64,000 nt of DNA from Lachnospiraceae bacterium (GCA_014804785.1 JAAUZD010000043.1:1-64000), one strand, 5' to 3'. Positions 45,027 through 53,465 are shown, counted from the first letter of the stretch. Made by a program: numbers and translations. The notes: generated by a model from the letters alone, not told the origin.

Positions 45027-46301
45027 ATGAATTTGAAACCATCCATTTATAATTATTATTTTGATATCGATGATAATGAAATAGGTATTTTCAATTCATT
45101 GAGCAAAGCACTTGTTGCACTTGAACGAAATGAATATAGTAGTTTGCTACACGATATCTCTGCATTGCCGGCAGATATCATAGCGAAGCTGGAAAAAAGT
45201 AATATCTTGGTTCCGCCAACAGTTAATGAGCATGAATCTGTAAATATTCTTAGAACGAATGGAATACTGAACGCGTCTGAATCAGTCTATCGCATATTCT
45301 CAACGACTGATTGCAATGCCCGATGTTTTTATTGCTATGAAAAAGATATTGTGCATTCATATATGTCAAATACAACTGCGGATGATATTGCTCAATTTAT
45401 TATTAAACATGTTGGCAATCGTTCCTGCCTTATTCAATGGTTCGGCGGAGAGCCGTTGATGAATACGGAAGCGATAGACATAATTACCTCAAAGCTTAGG
45501 GCGGCACTGGGGGATAGAAGAGTACGCTTCATGATGATAACAAATGGTTCTCTGGTGTCAGAAGAAATTATTAGGAAAATGATTGATTCCTGGAAGATTA
45601 GCCGCGTCCAGATTTCTCTTGACGGCGCTCATGAAGAATATGTGCATAGAAAGAATTATGTATCTATTGAAGATCCGTTCACTGTTATTTTGGAAAATAT
45701 AAGATTATTACTTGAAAAGAAGATCTTTGTCAGCTTGCGAATTAACTATGATATGAAAAACTATAAAAGCATTATAGAATTGCTTGATATTCTGGCACAG
45801 AATTTCAAGCATTTTCAGAATTTGCATGTTTATGCATATCATATTTTTACAACAGAGCCGACAGAGACAGCAGATCCGCTATTCAAAGAAGAATGGTTTG
45901 CCATGCAGCGCGCATTAATTGAATCGGGGTTCTTAAGACCGTTGGATGCTTATTCTTTATCCATTAGAAAAAAGCAGTGTTTTGCTTGTTCTTCTAATAG
46001 TTTTGTCATAATGCCAGATGGCTCTCTATATAAGTGTGCATTGGCGACTAAGGATACAGCAGCATGTATAGGAAATATTAAAACGGGAATAACAAATTAC
46101 CCTGTTTTTGAGAGATGGTGCAATACTTCTTTACGAGAAGAATGCACAGAGTGTCCATTTCTGCCATTATGTCAGGGTGGATGCCGTGCCGGGGATTTAG
46201 GATATATTTCCGAACATTGTTTTGCGCAAAAAGAATTTGCAGCAGATGTTTTAAGAGAAAGAATTAAGTATTTAAATATACAAAAAGGATGGAAACGTTA
46301 G
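45027..46301 (+). CDS. Radical SAM/SPASM peptide maturase
   Basis: 424 residues. The N-terminal region PSIYNYYFDIDDNEIGIFNS resembles peptide-binding heads of Cys-rich-peptide maturases. The radical SAM motif is C96-x3-C100-x2-C103 (CNARCFYC), followed by WFGGEPLMN. The C-terminal SPASM region has CFACSSNSFVIMPDGSLYKC, then ECTECPFLPLCQGGCRAG and a final Cys, enough for two auxiliary Fe-S clusters. It probably crosslinks the Cys-rich peptide encoded just upstream. It is followed 34 bases later by an uncharacterised gene of the same operon. Confidence 0.88.
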   Translation: MNLKPSIYNYYFDIDDNEIGIFNSLSKALVALERNEYSSLLHDISALPADIIAKLEKSNILVPPTVNEHESVNILRTNGILNASESVYRIFSTTDCNARCFYCYEKDIVHSYMSNTTADDIAQFIIKHVGNRSCLIQWFGGEPLMNTEAIDIITSKLRAALGDRRVRFMMITNGSLVSEEIIRKMIDSWKISRVQISLDGAHEEYVHRKNYVSIEDPFTVILENIRLLLEKKIFVSLRINYDMKNYKSIIELLDILAQNFKHFQNLHVYAYHIFTTEPTETADPLFKEEWFAMQRALIESGFLRPLDAYSLSIRKKQCFACSSNSFVIMPDGSLYKCALATKDTAACIGNIKTGITNYPVFERWCNTSLREECTECPFLPLCQGGCRAGDLGYISEHCFAQKEFAADVLRERIKYLNIQKGWKR

Positions 46302-46335
46302 TTTTTGCATAAGTACTTCGGAAAGGAGAAAAACA

Positions 46336-46848
46336 ATGAGAGATGATGAATTTATGGACAAATTTACGTATCAAAGAGAGGCAAACGAAGAATTTGATTG
46401 GGAAGAATATGATGAGAGACTGCCGGCTTTTGAGGATTTGGTTATTGCGGGATTTAAGTGTGCTTGTTTAAATAACGGCAATAGTGTGACCAAGCTTTCT
46501 AGAAATAGAATTCCGGCATATTATCCAAAGCTTCTCAAGGATTTTTATCAAAAATGCGCTCCAGTAAGAGTGGTCATAGATGATCTCGTATTCTTCTCTT
46601 ATGAGGATGCTTTTACTTTGGCCAATAAATCTGAAGGAAAAGTATTGCCCATTGCATTTAAGGGGAAAATATTACCAGGTGGTCAAAACATAATATATAT
46701 GGACAAAAATTGGAATGGAGTCGGCTATGACCCTAGAGTCCAATTAGCTGTTGGAAATCAACAAGTGAGAATATTAGGTTCGAATATTTTTACGTTTATT
46801 GCCGGCATTACATATGATCAGATTGAGGAAGTTCCATATATAGATTAA
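46336..46848 (+). CDS. Uncharacterised 170-residue protein of the peptide operon
   Basis: The protein starts with an acidic, aromatic stretch (EEFDWEEYDERLPAFEDL) and ends with NGVGYDPRVQLAVGNQQVRI and EEVPYID. No membrane segment, signal peptide or motif of a known family was recognised. AAAGGAG precedes the ATG at good spacing. Its place directly after the maturase suggests a partner protein (substrate handling or immunity), which is inference. No transporter or protease gene for the peptide was found nearby. Confidence 0.6.
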   Translation: MRDDEFMDKFTYQREANEEFDWEEYDERLPAFEDLVIAGFKCACLNNGNSVTKLSRNRIPAYYPKLLKDFYQKCAPVRVVIDDLVFFSYEDAFTLANKSEGKVLPIAFKGKILPGGQNIIYMDKNWNGVGYDPRVQLAVGNQQVRILGSNIFTFIAGITYDQIEEVPYID

Positions 46849-46942
46849 AATTACTCTTTTACATTTCATGTATACAGAAAAAGGTACATAGGGTTTAATG
46901 TCTATGCATTGAAGTAATGCAATCGAGAGGAAATTTCTGGAA

Positions 46943-47560
46943 ATGGGAAAAAAAGAAGATACAAATGAAAAGATAAAAGAAAAATGTTTTGTTATAATGC
47001 CGATAAGCGATCAAGGAGATTATCCAGTCGGTCACTTTACAAAAATCTATGAGCAAATAATCAAGCCGGCTGTAACACAAGCTGGCTACATGCCATATCG
47101 GATCGATAAAGACGATAGTTGTGAATCTATACCTGATAAAATTGTGATTGCACTTAAGGAGTGCCCCATGGCGATTTGCGATTTAAGTAATAGAAATCCT
47201 AATGTTATGTATGAATTGGGATTAAGGCGGGCATATGGCAAGCCGGTTGTGCAGATACAGGATGACAAAACAGAGAAGATATTTGATGTAGGTGAGATTA
47301 GTACGGTTTTTTATAAGAGTGGCAGGGTGTATGAGGATGTGTTGGAGGCACGAAAGAAGATAAAAGCAGCCATTTTAGCAACGAGGGACGGAAAAATGAA
47401 TTCCCCGGAAGACATCTTGAAAGCGAAAGCTTTCCAGATGTCTTCCGATTCAGTGTCCAGAAATGATAGCGCGGATGCAACACTGACCGAAATATATAAT
47501 GAGCTAAAAAGTTGTAAGCACTTAATGCTTCACTCCATTGAGGATTGTAAATACCGATGA
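46943..47560 (+). CDS. Nucleoside 2-deoxyribosyltransferase-like / TIR-like protein
   Basis: 205 residues. CFVIMPISDQGDYPVGHF, PMAICDLSNRNPNVMYELG and KPVVQIQDD form the flavodoxin-like fold of deoxyribosyltransferase-like proteins. The Glu of MYELGLRR is in the position of the catalytic residue. Such proteins cleave nucleosides or nucleotides, and related folds are effectors in phage defence. The C-terminal about 60 residues are helical with no known domain. It is separated from the peptide operon by 94 bases. Confidence 0.7.
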   Translation: MGKKEDTNEKIKEKCFVIMPISDQGDYPVGHFTKIYEQIIKPAVTQAGYMPYRIDKDDSCESIPDKIVIALKECPMAICDLSNRNPNVMYELGLRRAYGKPVVQIQDDKTEKIFDVGEISTVFYKSGRVYEDVLEARKKIKAAILATRDGKMNSPEDILKAKAFQMSSDSVSRNDSADATLTEIYNELKSCKHLMLHSIEDCKYR

Positions 47561-47917
47561 CTTAGAGTACTCTGCACGGTTATTTAGGGCTCTTCCGCAA
47601 TTATCCGTTCGACAATGGACTGGATTCAAGATTTTAATCATTTTATGCTTAATAGAAATAATCGTATTACGGTATATACTTACCCTGTACAGTTTTCCTG
47701 TGTAAATGATGTTGCGGAAAGTCTGTTAATGTTAAAAAGGATGATACCCACTATTAATTTCATTAATTACTACATACACAATAATCACCTCAAGATCATT
47801 ATACCTATATAGCACGCATAATTCCAAAAAAGTTGACAAAAAAATAAGTGTGTATCAAGGCTTACAGCAATTTTCTCAACATTTAAGTGTCAAACTCCCG
47901 GGGCAATGGCTTTGCAT
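47561..47917. other. Gap with no convincing gene
   Basis: A 65-codon plus-strand frame (47615-47812) lacks a ribosome binding site and protein character. On the minus strand GAGGTGATTATTGTG (near 47790) with TATAAT upstream resembles the leader of the 44.1 kb mini unit but opens only very short frames. Confidence 0.4.
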
Positions 47918-48273
47918 TTACTTGATCACGATTTTTTTAATCTTATTCATATTGATTATCTTTATATGCTTTCCTTTATCATCTATTTTATAGAAGGATA
48001 CCCAAGAATCATTTATAAATTTACACCCATCAAAATTGATTTCTTTTTCCTTTTCCAATATGCAAATTACATCTTTTTTCTTTGTATTTATATAATTTCT
48101 TATTGTATAATCAATGGAATTAATTTTATCATCATTTATAATTTCTACATTTCTATAAAAAAACTTATAACTGGTTTTATAAAATCTATGTCATATTTCA
48201 TATCTCGGTGTGCCTTTATTATTTTATATTTGAGCATTTTTCTATATTTCCAGTTTTTAGGAGAAATCAACAT
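47918..48273 (-). pseudogene. Frameshifted unidentified gene
   Basis: The minus-strand translation from the ATG at 48273 reads MLISPKNWKYRKMLKYKIIK and stays open for 43 codons. One base gained in the T7 run near 48155 would continue it as YRNVEIINDDKINSIDYTIR down to the stop at 47918. The two halves have consistent coding character and together give about 118 residues. I do not recognise the family. Confidence 0.5.
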
Positions 48274-48507
48274 TCCTGGTAAAGACCTTCCTATACATGT
48301 CTCAGATTAACATGACGAGGTGGGTAATGCCACTCCAAGTGCTTCATAGATTTCTGCCTGTTTGCTTAAAAGCTCTCCAATCCTGAGTTTCCGGTTTTCA
48401 ACTTCAAAACACTCAAGGAGATCCAGCTTAATATTTTCACAATGTATTGAAAACATTGAATACATACCTGACATATATAGGAGAATGGGGAATCAAGATA
48501 TAGTGGA
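48274..48507. other. Gap with a short minus-strand coding relic
   Basis: Bases about 48305-48440 read on the minus strand as LRIGELLSKQAEIYEALGV preceded by ECFEVENRK, a plausible C-terminal end of a lost gene, perhaps a transposase. Nothing else was seen. Confidence 0.35.
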
Positions 48508-48536
48508 TTCACTTCCTGTTTAGTTTATTGTATAAT
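48508..48536 (+). promoter_or_regulatory. Repeated promoter block, copy 1 (DUF4869 gene)
   Basis: TTCACT, a 17-nt spacer and TATAAT (48531-48536), inside a block GTTTAGTTTATTGTATAATA followed by AAAGAACTGGAAGA that recurs at 49.2 and 56.6 kb. It lies about 85 bases before the gene start. Confidence 0.6.
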
Positions 48537-48622
48537 AAAAGAACTGGAAGATATTTTAAGACTGGACTCATGATTTGAACTGTCCGAGATGCCCGAACAG
48601 TAGTCGAAGGAGGTATGTGAAA

Positions 48623-49060
48623 ATGCTCAATATTTACTATGGAAATATGCCAGAGGCTATTTTTAATACAGCAGTATATTTTAAGAATGTATACGAAGAC
48701 GAGTGGATTACCGATCCGATTGCAAGGGAAATGATCCTTGATGTGGACAAATCTGTTGTTTTGGACGGTGCGGTAATTGATAGTCCTGTTATGGGAAAGA
48801 TTGTGCCTACGTCCCTTTCTGGTGGTGTTAAAACGCTGATTCTTATGAAGAATGATTGTTCCAGGGTGTTCAATGCGTCCACCTGCGGTGATAATTGTGC
48901 AAAGTGGATTTTGAAACTAGCCGAAGCGGAGGATCTTACAATTAACCTGCGCCATCTGATGGACTTTGGCGAGGGGACATTTGACATCTGTATAATGAAT
49001 ACAAATCAGGTGGTTCACAGCATGAAAGAACTTGTCCCAGTTGCCGGTTTGTATGTATAA
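48623..49060 (+). CDS. DUF4869 family protein
   Basis: 145 residues with LNIYYGNMPEAIFNTAVYFK, DEWITDPIAREMI, GVKTLILMKND, NASTCGDNCAKWIL and INLRHLMDFGEG, the conserved features of DUF4869. AAGGAGGTATGTGAAA places the start at the ATG at 48623, although the frame is open further upstream. Homologues usually sit with an ATPase-like partner gene. Here only the first codons of that partner remain. Function unknown. Confidence 0.8.
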   Translation: MLNIYYGNMPEAIFNTAVYFKNVYEDEWITDPIAREMILDVDKSVVLDGAVIDSPVMGKIVPTSLSGGVKTLILMKNDCSRVFNASTCGDNCAKWILKLAEAEDLTINLRHLMDFGEGTFDICIMNTNQVVHSMKELVPVAGLYV

Positions 49061-49072
49061 GAGGTGCCGTAT

Positions 49073-49156
49073 ATGAGAGGAATACATAGAATTATTGTAC
49101 AGAATAAGCGTATCAGATACGATTTTGCAATTAAAAGAAACATCCCGTTTTTGTAG
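49073..49156 (+). pseudogene. Truncated ATPase partner of DUF4869
   Basis: A 27-codon frame, MRGIHRIIVQNKRIRYDFAI and a few residues more, resembles the N-terminus of the P-loop partner proteins (normally followed by a GDSATGKTT-type Walker A). It breaks at about 49141, where the sequence changes to a fragment matching the glycerophosphodiesterase gene (TTTTGTAGAGTCGTGTAGGG, 58677 on). Confidence 0.55.
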
Positions 49157-49192
49157 AGTCGTGTAGGGAGAAAGGAATCAGGATATAGTGGG

Positions 49193-49221
49193 TTCATTCC
49201 ACGTTCGGTTTGTTGTATAAT
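49193..49221 (+). promoter_or_regulatory. Repeated promoter block, copy 2 (caspase-like gene)
   Basis: TTCATT, a 17-nt spacer and TATAAT (49216-49221), with the same downstream AAAAGAACTGGAAGAA block. It probably drives the caspase-like gene about 210 bases later. Confidence 0.55.
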
Positions 49222-49311
49222 AAAAGAACTGGAAGAACTAAGGAACAAATAGGCAGTAAGCTTTTAAGGTAGTGGTGTATATATGGGGGATAAAAAGCAG
49301 AAAAATATGGG

Positions 49312-49398
49312 ATGATAGAAGAAATGTCAGACGGCACGATAAATTTACTTCATGATATCCAAGTTATTGTATTTCAATTGCAAAAATTAGAAGACTGA
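49312..49398 (+). CDS. Possible 28-residue small protein before the caspase-like gene
   Basis: Reads MIEEMSDGTINLLHDIQVIV and ends FQLQKLED. A second short ATG frame (49283-49315) overlaps its start. A ribosome binding site is not clear. Possibly a small partner of the next gene, or chance. Confidence 0.2.
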   Translation: MIEEMSDGTINLLHDIQVIVFQLQKLED

Positions 49399-49429
49399 AT
49401 GGATAACGTCAGTACAAGCGGGGTAAAAT

Positions 49430-50863
49430 ATGCTAAGCAGAAAGGATGAGGAATTGTTTAATTCCCTAAATAGCCAGGTAGTATTTAGCATTGGAAATAA
49501 TGTTTATAAGGATGAAAACTATCTAAACTTGAAAAAATGTAGTTATGATGCTGAATGTATATATCAGATATTTATGAACCAGAAAGCATTAAAGGCAGAT
49601 AAAAGCAATAGCATATTGTTGAATGATAATCTTAGGGATAATATGTCAAAAAATAGCTTGATAGAGCAATTAAAGGAAACCGTTTCTTCAGTTGGTGAGA
49701 ACGATCAATTTATTTTTTACTATAGTGGGCATGGGGAAGTGATAGATGGAGAATTTGCCTTTGTTCTATACGACAGTATCTCAACTGATACGGATACATA
49801 TATGAAATATTCAGAACTGACTGGGATATTGGAAAACTGTGATGCCAGGCAAAAGATAGTTATAATAGATGCATGCTTTAGCGGCTTAATATTGGTAAAT
49901 GAAAAAGGCGGCAATATCACAAAAGAGACGTTAAAGAAGGCTTTTGATACTTCTAAAGGAACAATTGTCATTGCCTCTAGTAAAGGAAATCAGTCATCGA
50001 CAGAAAAATCTCCGGGGAAGAATAGCTTATTTACACATTTTCTGTGTGAAGGTCTGAACAACAGAGGCATAGCGTTGTATGATTATGTATTATCAGTTTT
50101 CAATCTGTATGAATTTGCATCTTATAAAATGATTGAATATTGTAAAAGTGCGGGTATAGATGAACAGATTGCGGTGATTGTTGCTACGGCGGAAGGCGTG
50201 CCCGTATTAGCCACCTATAAGTTGTTTGATGATGGCAGTTGGTATAAGGATAATTACGCTAAAATAGTAATATATGAATCAAAACCTCCGTTTATAGATT
50301 GGCTAGACGCTCTTGTGGTTTTTGTGCAGGACAATGTATGGAAAATAACGAGAGATTTGGTACAGGAATTAGTTTATAATGCCTATAAACACGGAAAAGC
50401 GAATGATTGTGAAATAACTGTTTTCAAGGACGCATTACTTATAACGGATGATGGATGTGCATTTGATCAGATCTCCGGTTGCAAAAAAGCATTTGGGGGT
50501 GCATCCATGACGATTGATATGTTAAGACAAGTTAATGGGACGGGCCCCAAAATAGAATACAGCTATAATAATGGGAGAAATCAATATAAAATAGATTTTA
50601 CGATTAATCAGGCATTTGATATTAAAGAGCAATGCACAATAAAAGTTCCACATTTTTCCCCTTGTTTGGAGGAAAAAATGAATATTCCACAGTGGGAGTG
50701 TAAGTATTACTTTTTGGAAGTAAGTGGTCCTATAAGCTTTGATAAAAGATGGATAGAAATCGCCCTAAAAAAAATCCCTAAAAACAGTATACTTGTCGTT
50801 GAAGGAGGCAGGAGATTAGAGGGAAATTATGAGAAAGAGAGCAGGATTGAATTTCGAAACTGA
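49430..50863 (+). CDS. Caspase-like protease fused to a GHKL/HATPase domain
   Basis: 477 residues. Residues about 15-225 form a caspase (peptidase C14) domain with the catalytic His101 in FYYSGHGE and Cys149 in VIIDACFSG. Residues about 300-400 show a GHKL-type ATPase: N-box QELVYNAYKHGKAN and the G1 box ITDDGCAFDQI, with a GGASMTIDMLRQVNGTG segment like the lid region. The C-terminal 80 residues are unassigned. Bacterial caspase-like proteases are often defence effectors activated by a sensor. Here a HATPase would be the built-in sensor or switch, which is inference. No helper nuclease or TPR protein is adjacent. Confidence 0.8.
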   Translation: MLSRKDEELFNSLNSQVVFSIGNNVYKDENYLNLKKCSYDAECIYQIFMNQKALKADKSNSILLNDNLRDNMSKNSLIEQLKETVSSVGENDQFIFYYSGHGEVIDGEFAFVLYDSISTDTDTYMKYSELTGILENCDARQKIVIIDACFSGLILVNEKGGNITKETLKKAFDTSKGTIVIASSKGNQSSTEKSPGKNSLFTHFLCEGLNNRGIALYDYVLSVFNLYEFASYKMIEYCKSAGIDEQIAVIVATAEGVPVLATYKLFDDGSWYKDNYAKIVIYESKPPFIDWLDALVVFVQDNVWKITRDLVQELVYNAYKHGKANDCEITVFKDALLITDDGCAFDQISGCKKAFGGASMTIDMLRQVNGTGPKIEYSYNNGRNQYKIDFTINQAFDIKEQCTIKVPHFSPCLEEKMNIPQWECKYYFLEVSGPISFDKRWIEIALKKIPKNSILVVEGGRRLEGNYEKESRIEFRN

Positions 50864-50907
50864 TAGAGCAGAAGAATTTAAAATGGGAAATATGTTGTAA
50901 CAGTTGA

Positions 50908-51045
50908 ATGGTGAAAGAACTGTTTGACTTTATAAAAGATATTTTGATAGACATTTTAGCAAAAATTCCGGCGGTAGTGTCCTTTGCCAATAACCTGCTT
51001 TCCATCGGTGAAAAAATAAGAAGAAAAAAGAAGGTCTGTACATAA
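50908..51045 (+). CDS. Tiny amphipathic cationic peptide downstream of the caspase gene
   Basis: A 45-residue frame starting ATG-GTG. MVKELFDFIKDILIDILAKI then PAVVSFANNLL form one or two amphipathic helices, and the end IRRKKKVCT is strongly basic. It begins 44 bases after the caspase stop. An extra A in the A-rich stretch 51016-51033 would carry the reading into a second open stretch that ends at 51203. It may therefore be either a complete small peptide or the front of an about 98-residue protein. Confidence 0.5.
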   Translation: MVKELFDFIKDILIDILAKIPAVVSFANNLLSIGEKIRRKKKVCT

Positions 51046-51203
51046 AAAAAGGATTGGGGCAGTGTGTCATCAGAGACGACGGGCGGAACCCGCTAATCCA
51101 GAGGCAAAAGAATGGCGTGGCAATAATATTACTGCAGAAGACAGAAGCAGATTATAAGGAATTTTTGAGAAAGGTGATTGGGAAGATGAATAGATTGTGG
51201 TGA
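51019..51203 (+). pseudogene. Continuation frame of the small downstream gene
   Basis: In the next frame the sequence reads KEGLYIKKGLGQCVIRDDGR, then AIILLQKTEADYKEFLRKVI and stops at TGA 51201-51203. It has no start codon of its own or ribosome binding site. It reads naturally after LLSIGEKIRRKK of the upstream frame, so a single frameshift separates the two. Confidence 0.45.
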
Positions 51204-51297
51204 TTCATCAGTTCAAGCACATACAATAAGATACGCTAATGGAAAAGAAAAGAATTTTTCATTTTATGAATAGGTAAAGGAATACAAATGAAAAATC

Positions 51298-51325
51298 ATA
51301 ATTGAACAAAATCGCTGCGCGATGG
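51298..51325. repeat. 28-bp inverted repeat, right copy
   Basis: Exact inverted copy of 43957-43984. It is part of a 45-base imperfect palindrome here (AAAATCGCT at 51308 pairs with AGCGATTTT at 51344) just before an integrase fragment. Confidence 0.85.
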
Positions 51326-51422
51326 CCTACCAGGGCTGTGCATAGCGATTTTATGAACCAAATGCACCTCCGTGTAAAGCAGTGTTTTTGTTTGCTGCTG
51401 ATTTTACATGGAGGATTTTATT

Positions 51423-51650
51423 ATGTACGAAAAATATTTAGAACTGCTTGAGGAAGCTGGAAAAATCTGCAATCTCAAAGAGAGTTCCATTACCTGCTAT
51501 AAAAACTATGTCTTTTATTTCCTGAAATATCAGGGTAAGGATCCAGAACAACTTACCTGCTAGGATGTCAGGGCTTTTCTTCTTGCAAAAAAGGACGAAG
51601 GGCTCAAAGCCACTACTTTGAATCTTTATAATTGTAATAGAAATATAGTC
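51423..51650 (+). pseudogene. Truncated tyrosine recombinase (integrase) N-terminal domain
   Basis: ATGGAGG-type leader (CATGGAGG at 51408) precedes MYEKYLELLEEAGKICNLKE, then SSITCYKNYVFYFLKYQGKD, the SAM-like core-binding domain of tyrosine recombinases. An in-frame TAG follows QLTC, after which DVRAFLLAKKDEGLKATTLN continues, before homology is lost near 51640. The catalytic domain is absent. The 51651-51995 stretch shows no gene. Confidence 0.7.
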
Positions 51651-51995
51651 TATTGTCCCATATTTCTCCATATCAGTCGAGGTACGCATTATCTGCTGTT
51701 TGCCATCTGAACGAAGCGACTTTAAAGGAACTATAATTCCTGACACAATATTCCGAATTATGATAAAATTTCAAATATATTAAATATTGTTCTTTCGCTT
51801 TTGTTTTTTGAAATTTCATCTTATATTTAACTTTCTTTTGAAACAACTCCCGGCTTTTCTATTATAAAGCAATTTTATTTTGTTATTACAATACATTTTT
51901 TAGCTTCTTGCAAATAATTTTACAGCACAACGTAGAGAGTTGGAGTACTATCATTACTGTTTGTGTTGCCGCCTAGAGGTGGAATGGAGAAATAT

Positions 51996-53465
51996 ATGAT
52001 TGACTTTGGAAAAATTGAAATAAATAAAGTAGATGATTATGACCAACTTTTGGACTATGTTGATGAAACGCATATAGATTTGAATGTTATTTCTATTTTA
52101 AAAAATTATATAGGAACAAGAGTTGCTGCTTTATTGATAGAGTATCCATATTATGAAAAGGATTATTTGAGTACCTATTATGCCTTTTATTCAAAGCAAC
52201 ATACTATGCATTCTAAAGTGTGCTTTAGATTGCATTTTTTGGGGAAACTGAATGAGGAAAATCATTCTAGAGTATATTATGGTTATATATCGCTACGTGA
52301 AGGTATAAAGGATTCAAAAATCGGAAAAACTTATTTATCGCCGAAACTGTTAATTGATGAGGGAATGGATGCTTATTTGATGTTAGATACCTTTTCAGCA
52401 GACGTTTATGGTGAGAAATTACTTGTGGATGCATTTCCGTGGATGAAACAAGAAACGGATATTTCTGTATGTGCGCATGTAGCTATGTGGAGTATTTTAA
52501 GATATTATGGAAATCGTTATAAGGGACATAGAGATACCGTTATGGGAGAGATTGTTGAGATGGTTCAAAATGATAGAGGAAGAAAAATACCATCAAAAGG
52601 ATTAACTCCAGATCAGATTGTTGATACGTTAGACTTATATAATTTTTCTCCCGTTTTATTGGGTGATGAGCATAACAAGTTACATTATTTTGTTAACGAG
52701 ATTATTGCATATGTCGAATCAGGCATACCAATCGTTGCAACCATGAATAAAAAGAGACATGCAATTACACTTTTTGGTCATGGGAAGATAGATTATGATA
52801 AGTTAACTGGAGATGTTGATAAGTTGAAAGAGCCTGATAGTGATATTATTTTACATTCTTCTTTGATTACAACAGTATATGCAGTAGATGACAATCATTT
52901 CCCGTATAGGCAGGTTGATCTTGAAGTACCTTGTTCAGATAAAAATATAGATTATGCTTTGAAAGAAATAAACTATTTGATAGTGCCTTATTGCCAGAAG
53001 GTATTATTAGGATTTAATGAAATATATGAGAAATTTATGGCAATGATATCTAAAAAAATAATGAAATTGAATGGAACACAAATTTGTAGAATCTATTTAA
53101 CCAGTTCCAATTCTTTTAAGGAAAAAGCCAAAAAAAATAAATTAATGAATTCAGTATTAAAAGAAAGGCTTCTTTTAATGGACATGCCACGATTCATTTG
53201 GTGCATTGATTTGGCTACGATTGAAGAAAGCAAGAAAGGATTAATGTCTGCAAGGGTAATAGCGGATTCAACAGTTGGAACACAAGATGATGCCCCTTGG
53301 CTGATGATTCAGGATTCAGTATCAATACAATTGATAGAGTATGAAAGAAAACTATCACATGTTCCATGTGATATAGAGCCATATTATATATATGAAAATA
53401 ATTTGCAAAATATTAATCATATTAGATTAGAAGAAACGATGGTTTGGGAGGAGATATATGATTGA
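51996..53465 (+). CDS. Papain-like (C39-type) cysteine peptidase-like protein
   Basis: 489 residues. A cysteine-protease-like core is suggested by Cys159 in ETDISVCAHVAMWSILRYYG, His255 in KKRHAITLFGHG and Asp298/299 in TVYAVDDNHFPY, the order and spacing of C39/papain-like folds. The N-terminal 150 and C-terminal 170 residues match no family I know. In-frame GTG (51963) and ATG (51984) starts exist. The ATG at 51996 was chosen because GGAG lies six bases upstream, and the same GGAG-ATATATG-ATTGAC arrangement starts the next gene. The downstream gene overlaps by eight bases. Confidence 0.6.
   Translation: MIDFGKIEINKVDDYDQLLDYVDETHIDLNVISILKNYIGTRVAALLIEYPYYEKDYLSTYYAFYSKQHTMHSKVCFRLHFLGKLNEENHSRVYYGYISLREGIKDSKIGKTYLSPKLLIDEGMDAYLMLDTFSADVYGEKLLVDAFPWMKQETDISVCAHVAMWSILRYYGNRYKGHRDTVMGEIVEMVQNDRGRKIPSKGLTPDQIVDTLDLYNFSPVLLGDEHNKLHYFVNEIIAYVESGIPIVATMNKKRHAITLFGHGKIDYDKLTGDVDKLKEPDSDIILHSSLITTVYAVDDNHFPYRQVDLEVPCSDKNIDYALKEINYLIVPYCQKVLLGFNEIYEKFMAMISKKIMKLNGTQICRIYLTSSNSFKEKAKKNKLMNSVLKERLLLMDMPRFIWCIDLATIEESKKGLMSARVIADSTVGTQDDAPWLMIQDSVSIQLIEYERKLSHVPCDIEPYYIYENNLQNINHIRLEETMVWEEIYD

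Noticed and set aside
47615-47812. 65-codon plus-strand frame
   Set aside because: No ribosome binding site, no protein-like composition and no recognisable motif. It lies in debris between two units.
47906-48310. 134-codon plus-strand frame rich in Phe, Ile and Tyr
   Set aside because: It is the antisense shadow of a better minus-strand frameshifted gene. The plus-strand protein has low-complexity composition and no ribosome binding site.
51019-51203. Programmed ribosomal frameshift in the small gene after the caspase
   Set aside because: The A-rich stretch is suggestive, but there is no clear heptamer with a following pseudoknot. A plain mutation or sequencing error is simpler.
51298-51352. 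Integron attC site
   Set aside because: The palindrome lacks the conserved attC core sites that I could recognise, and the integrase fragment is not of the integron type.
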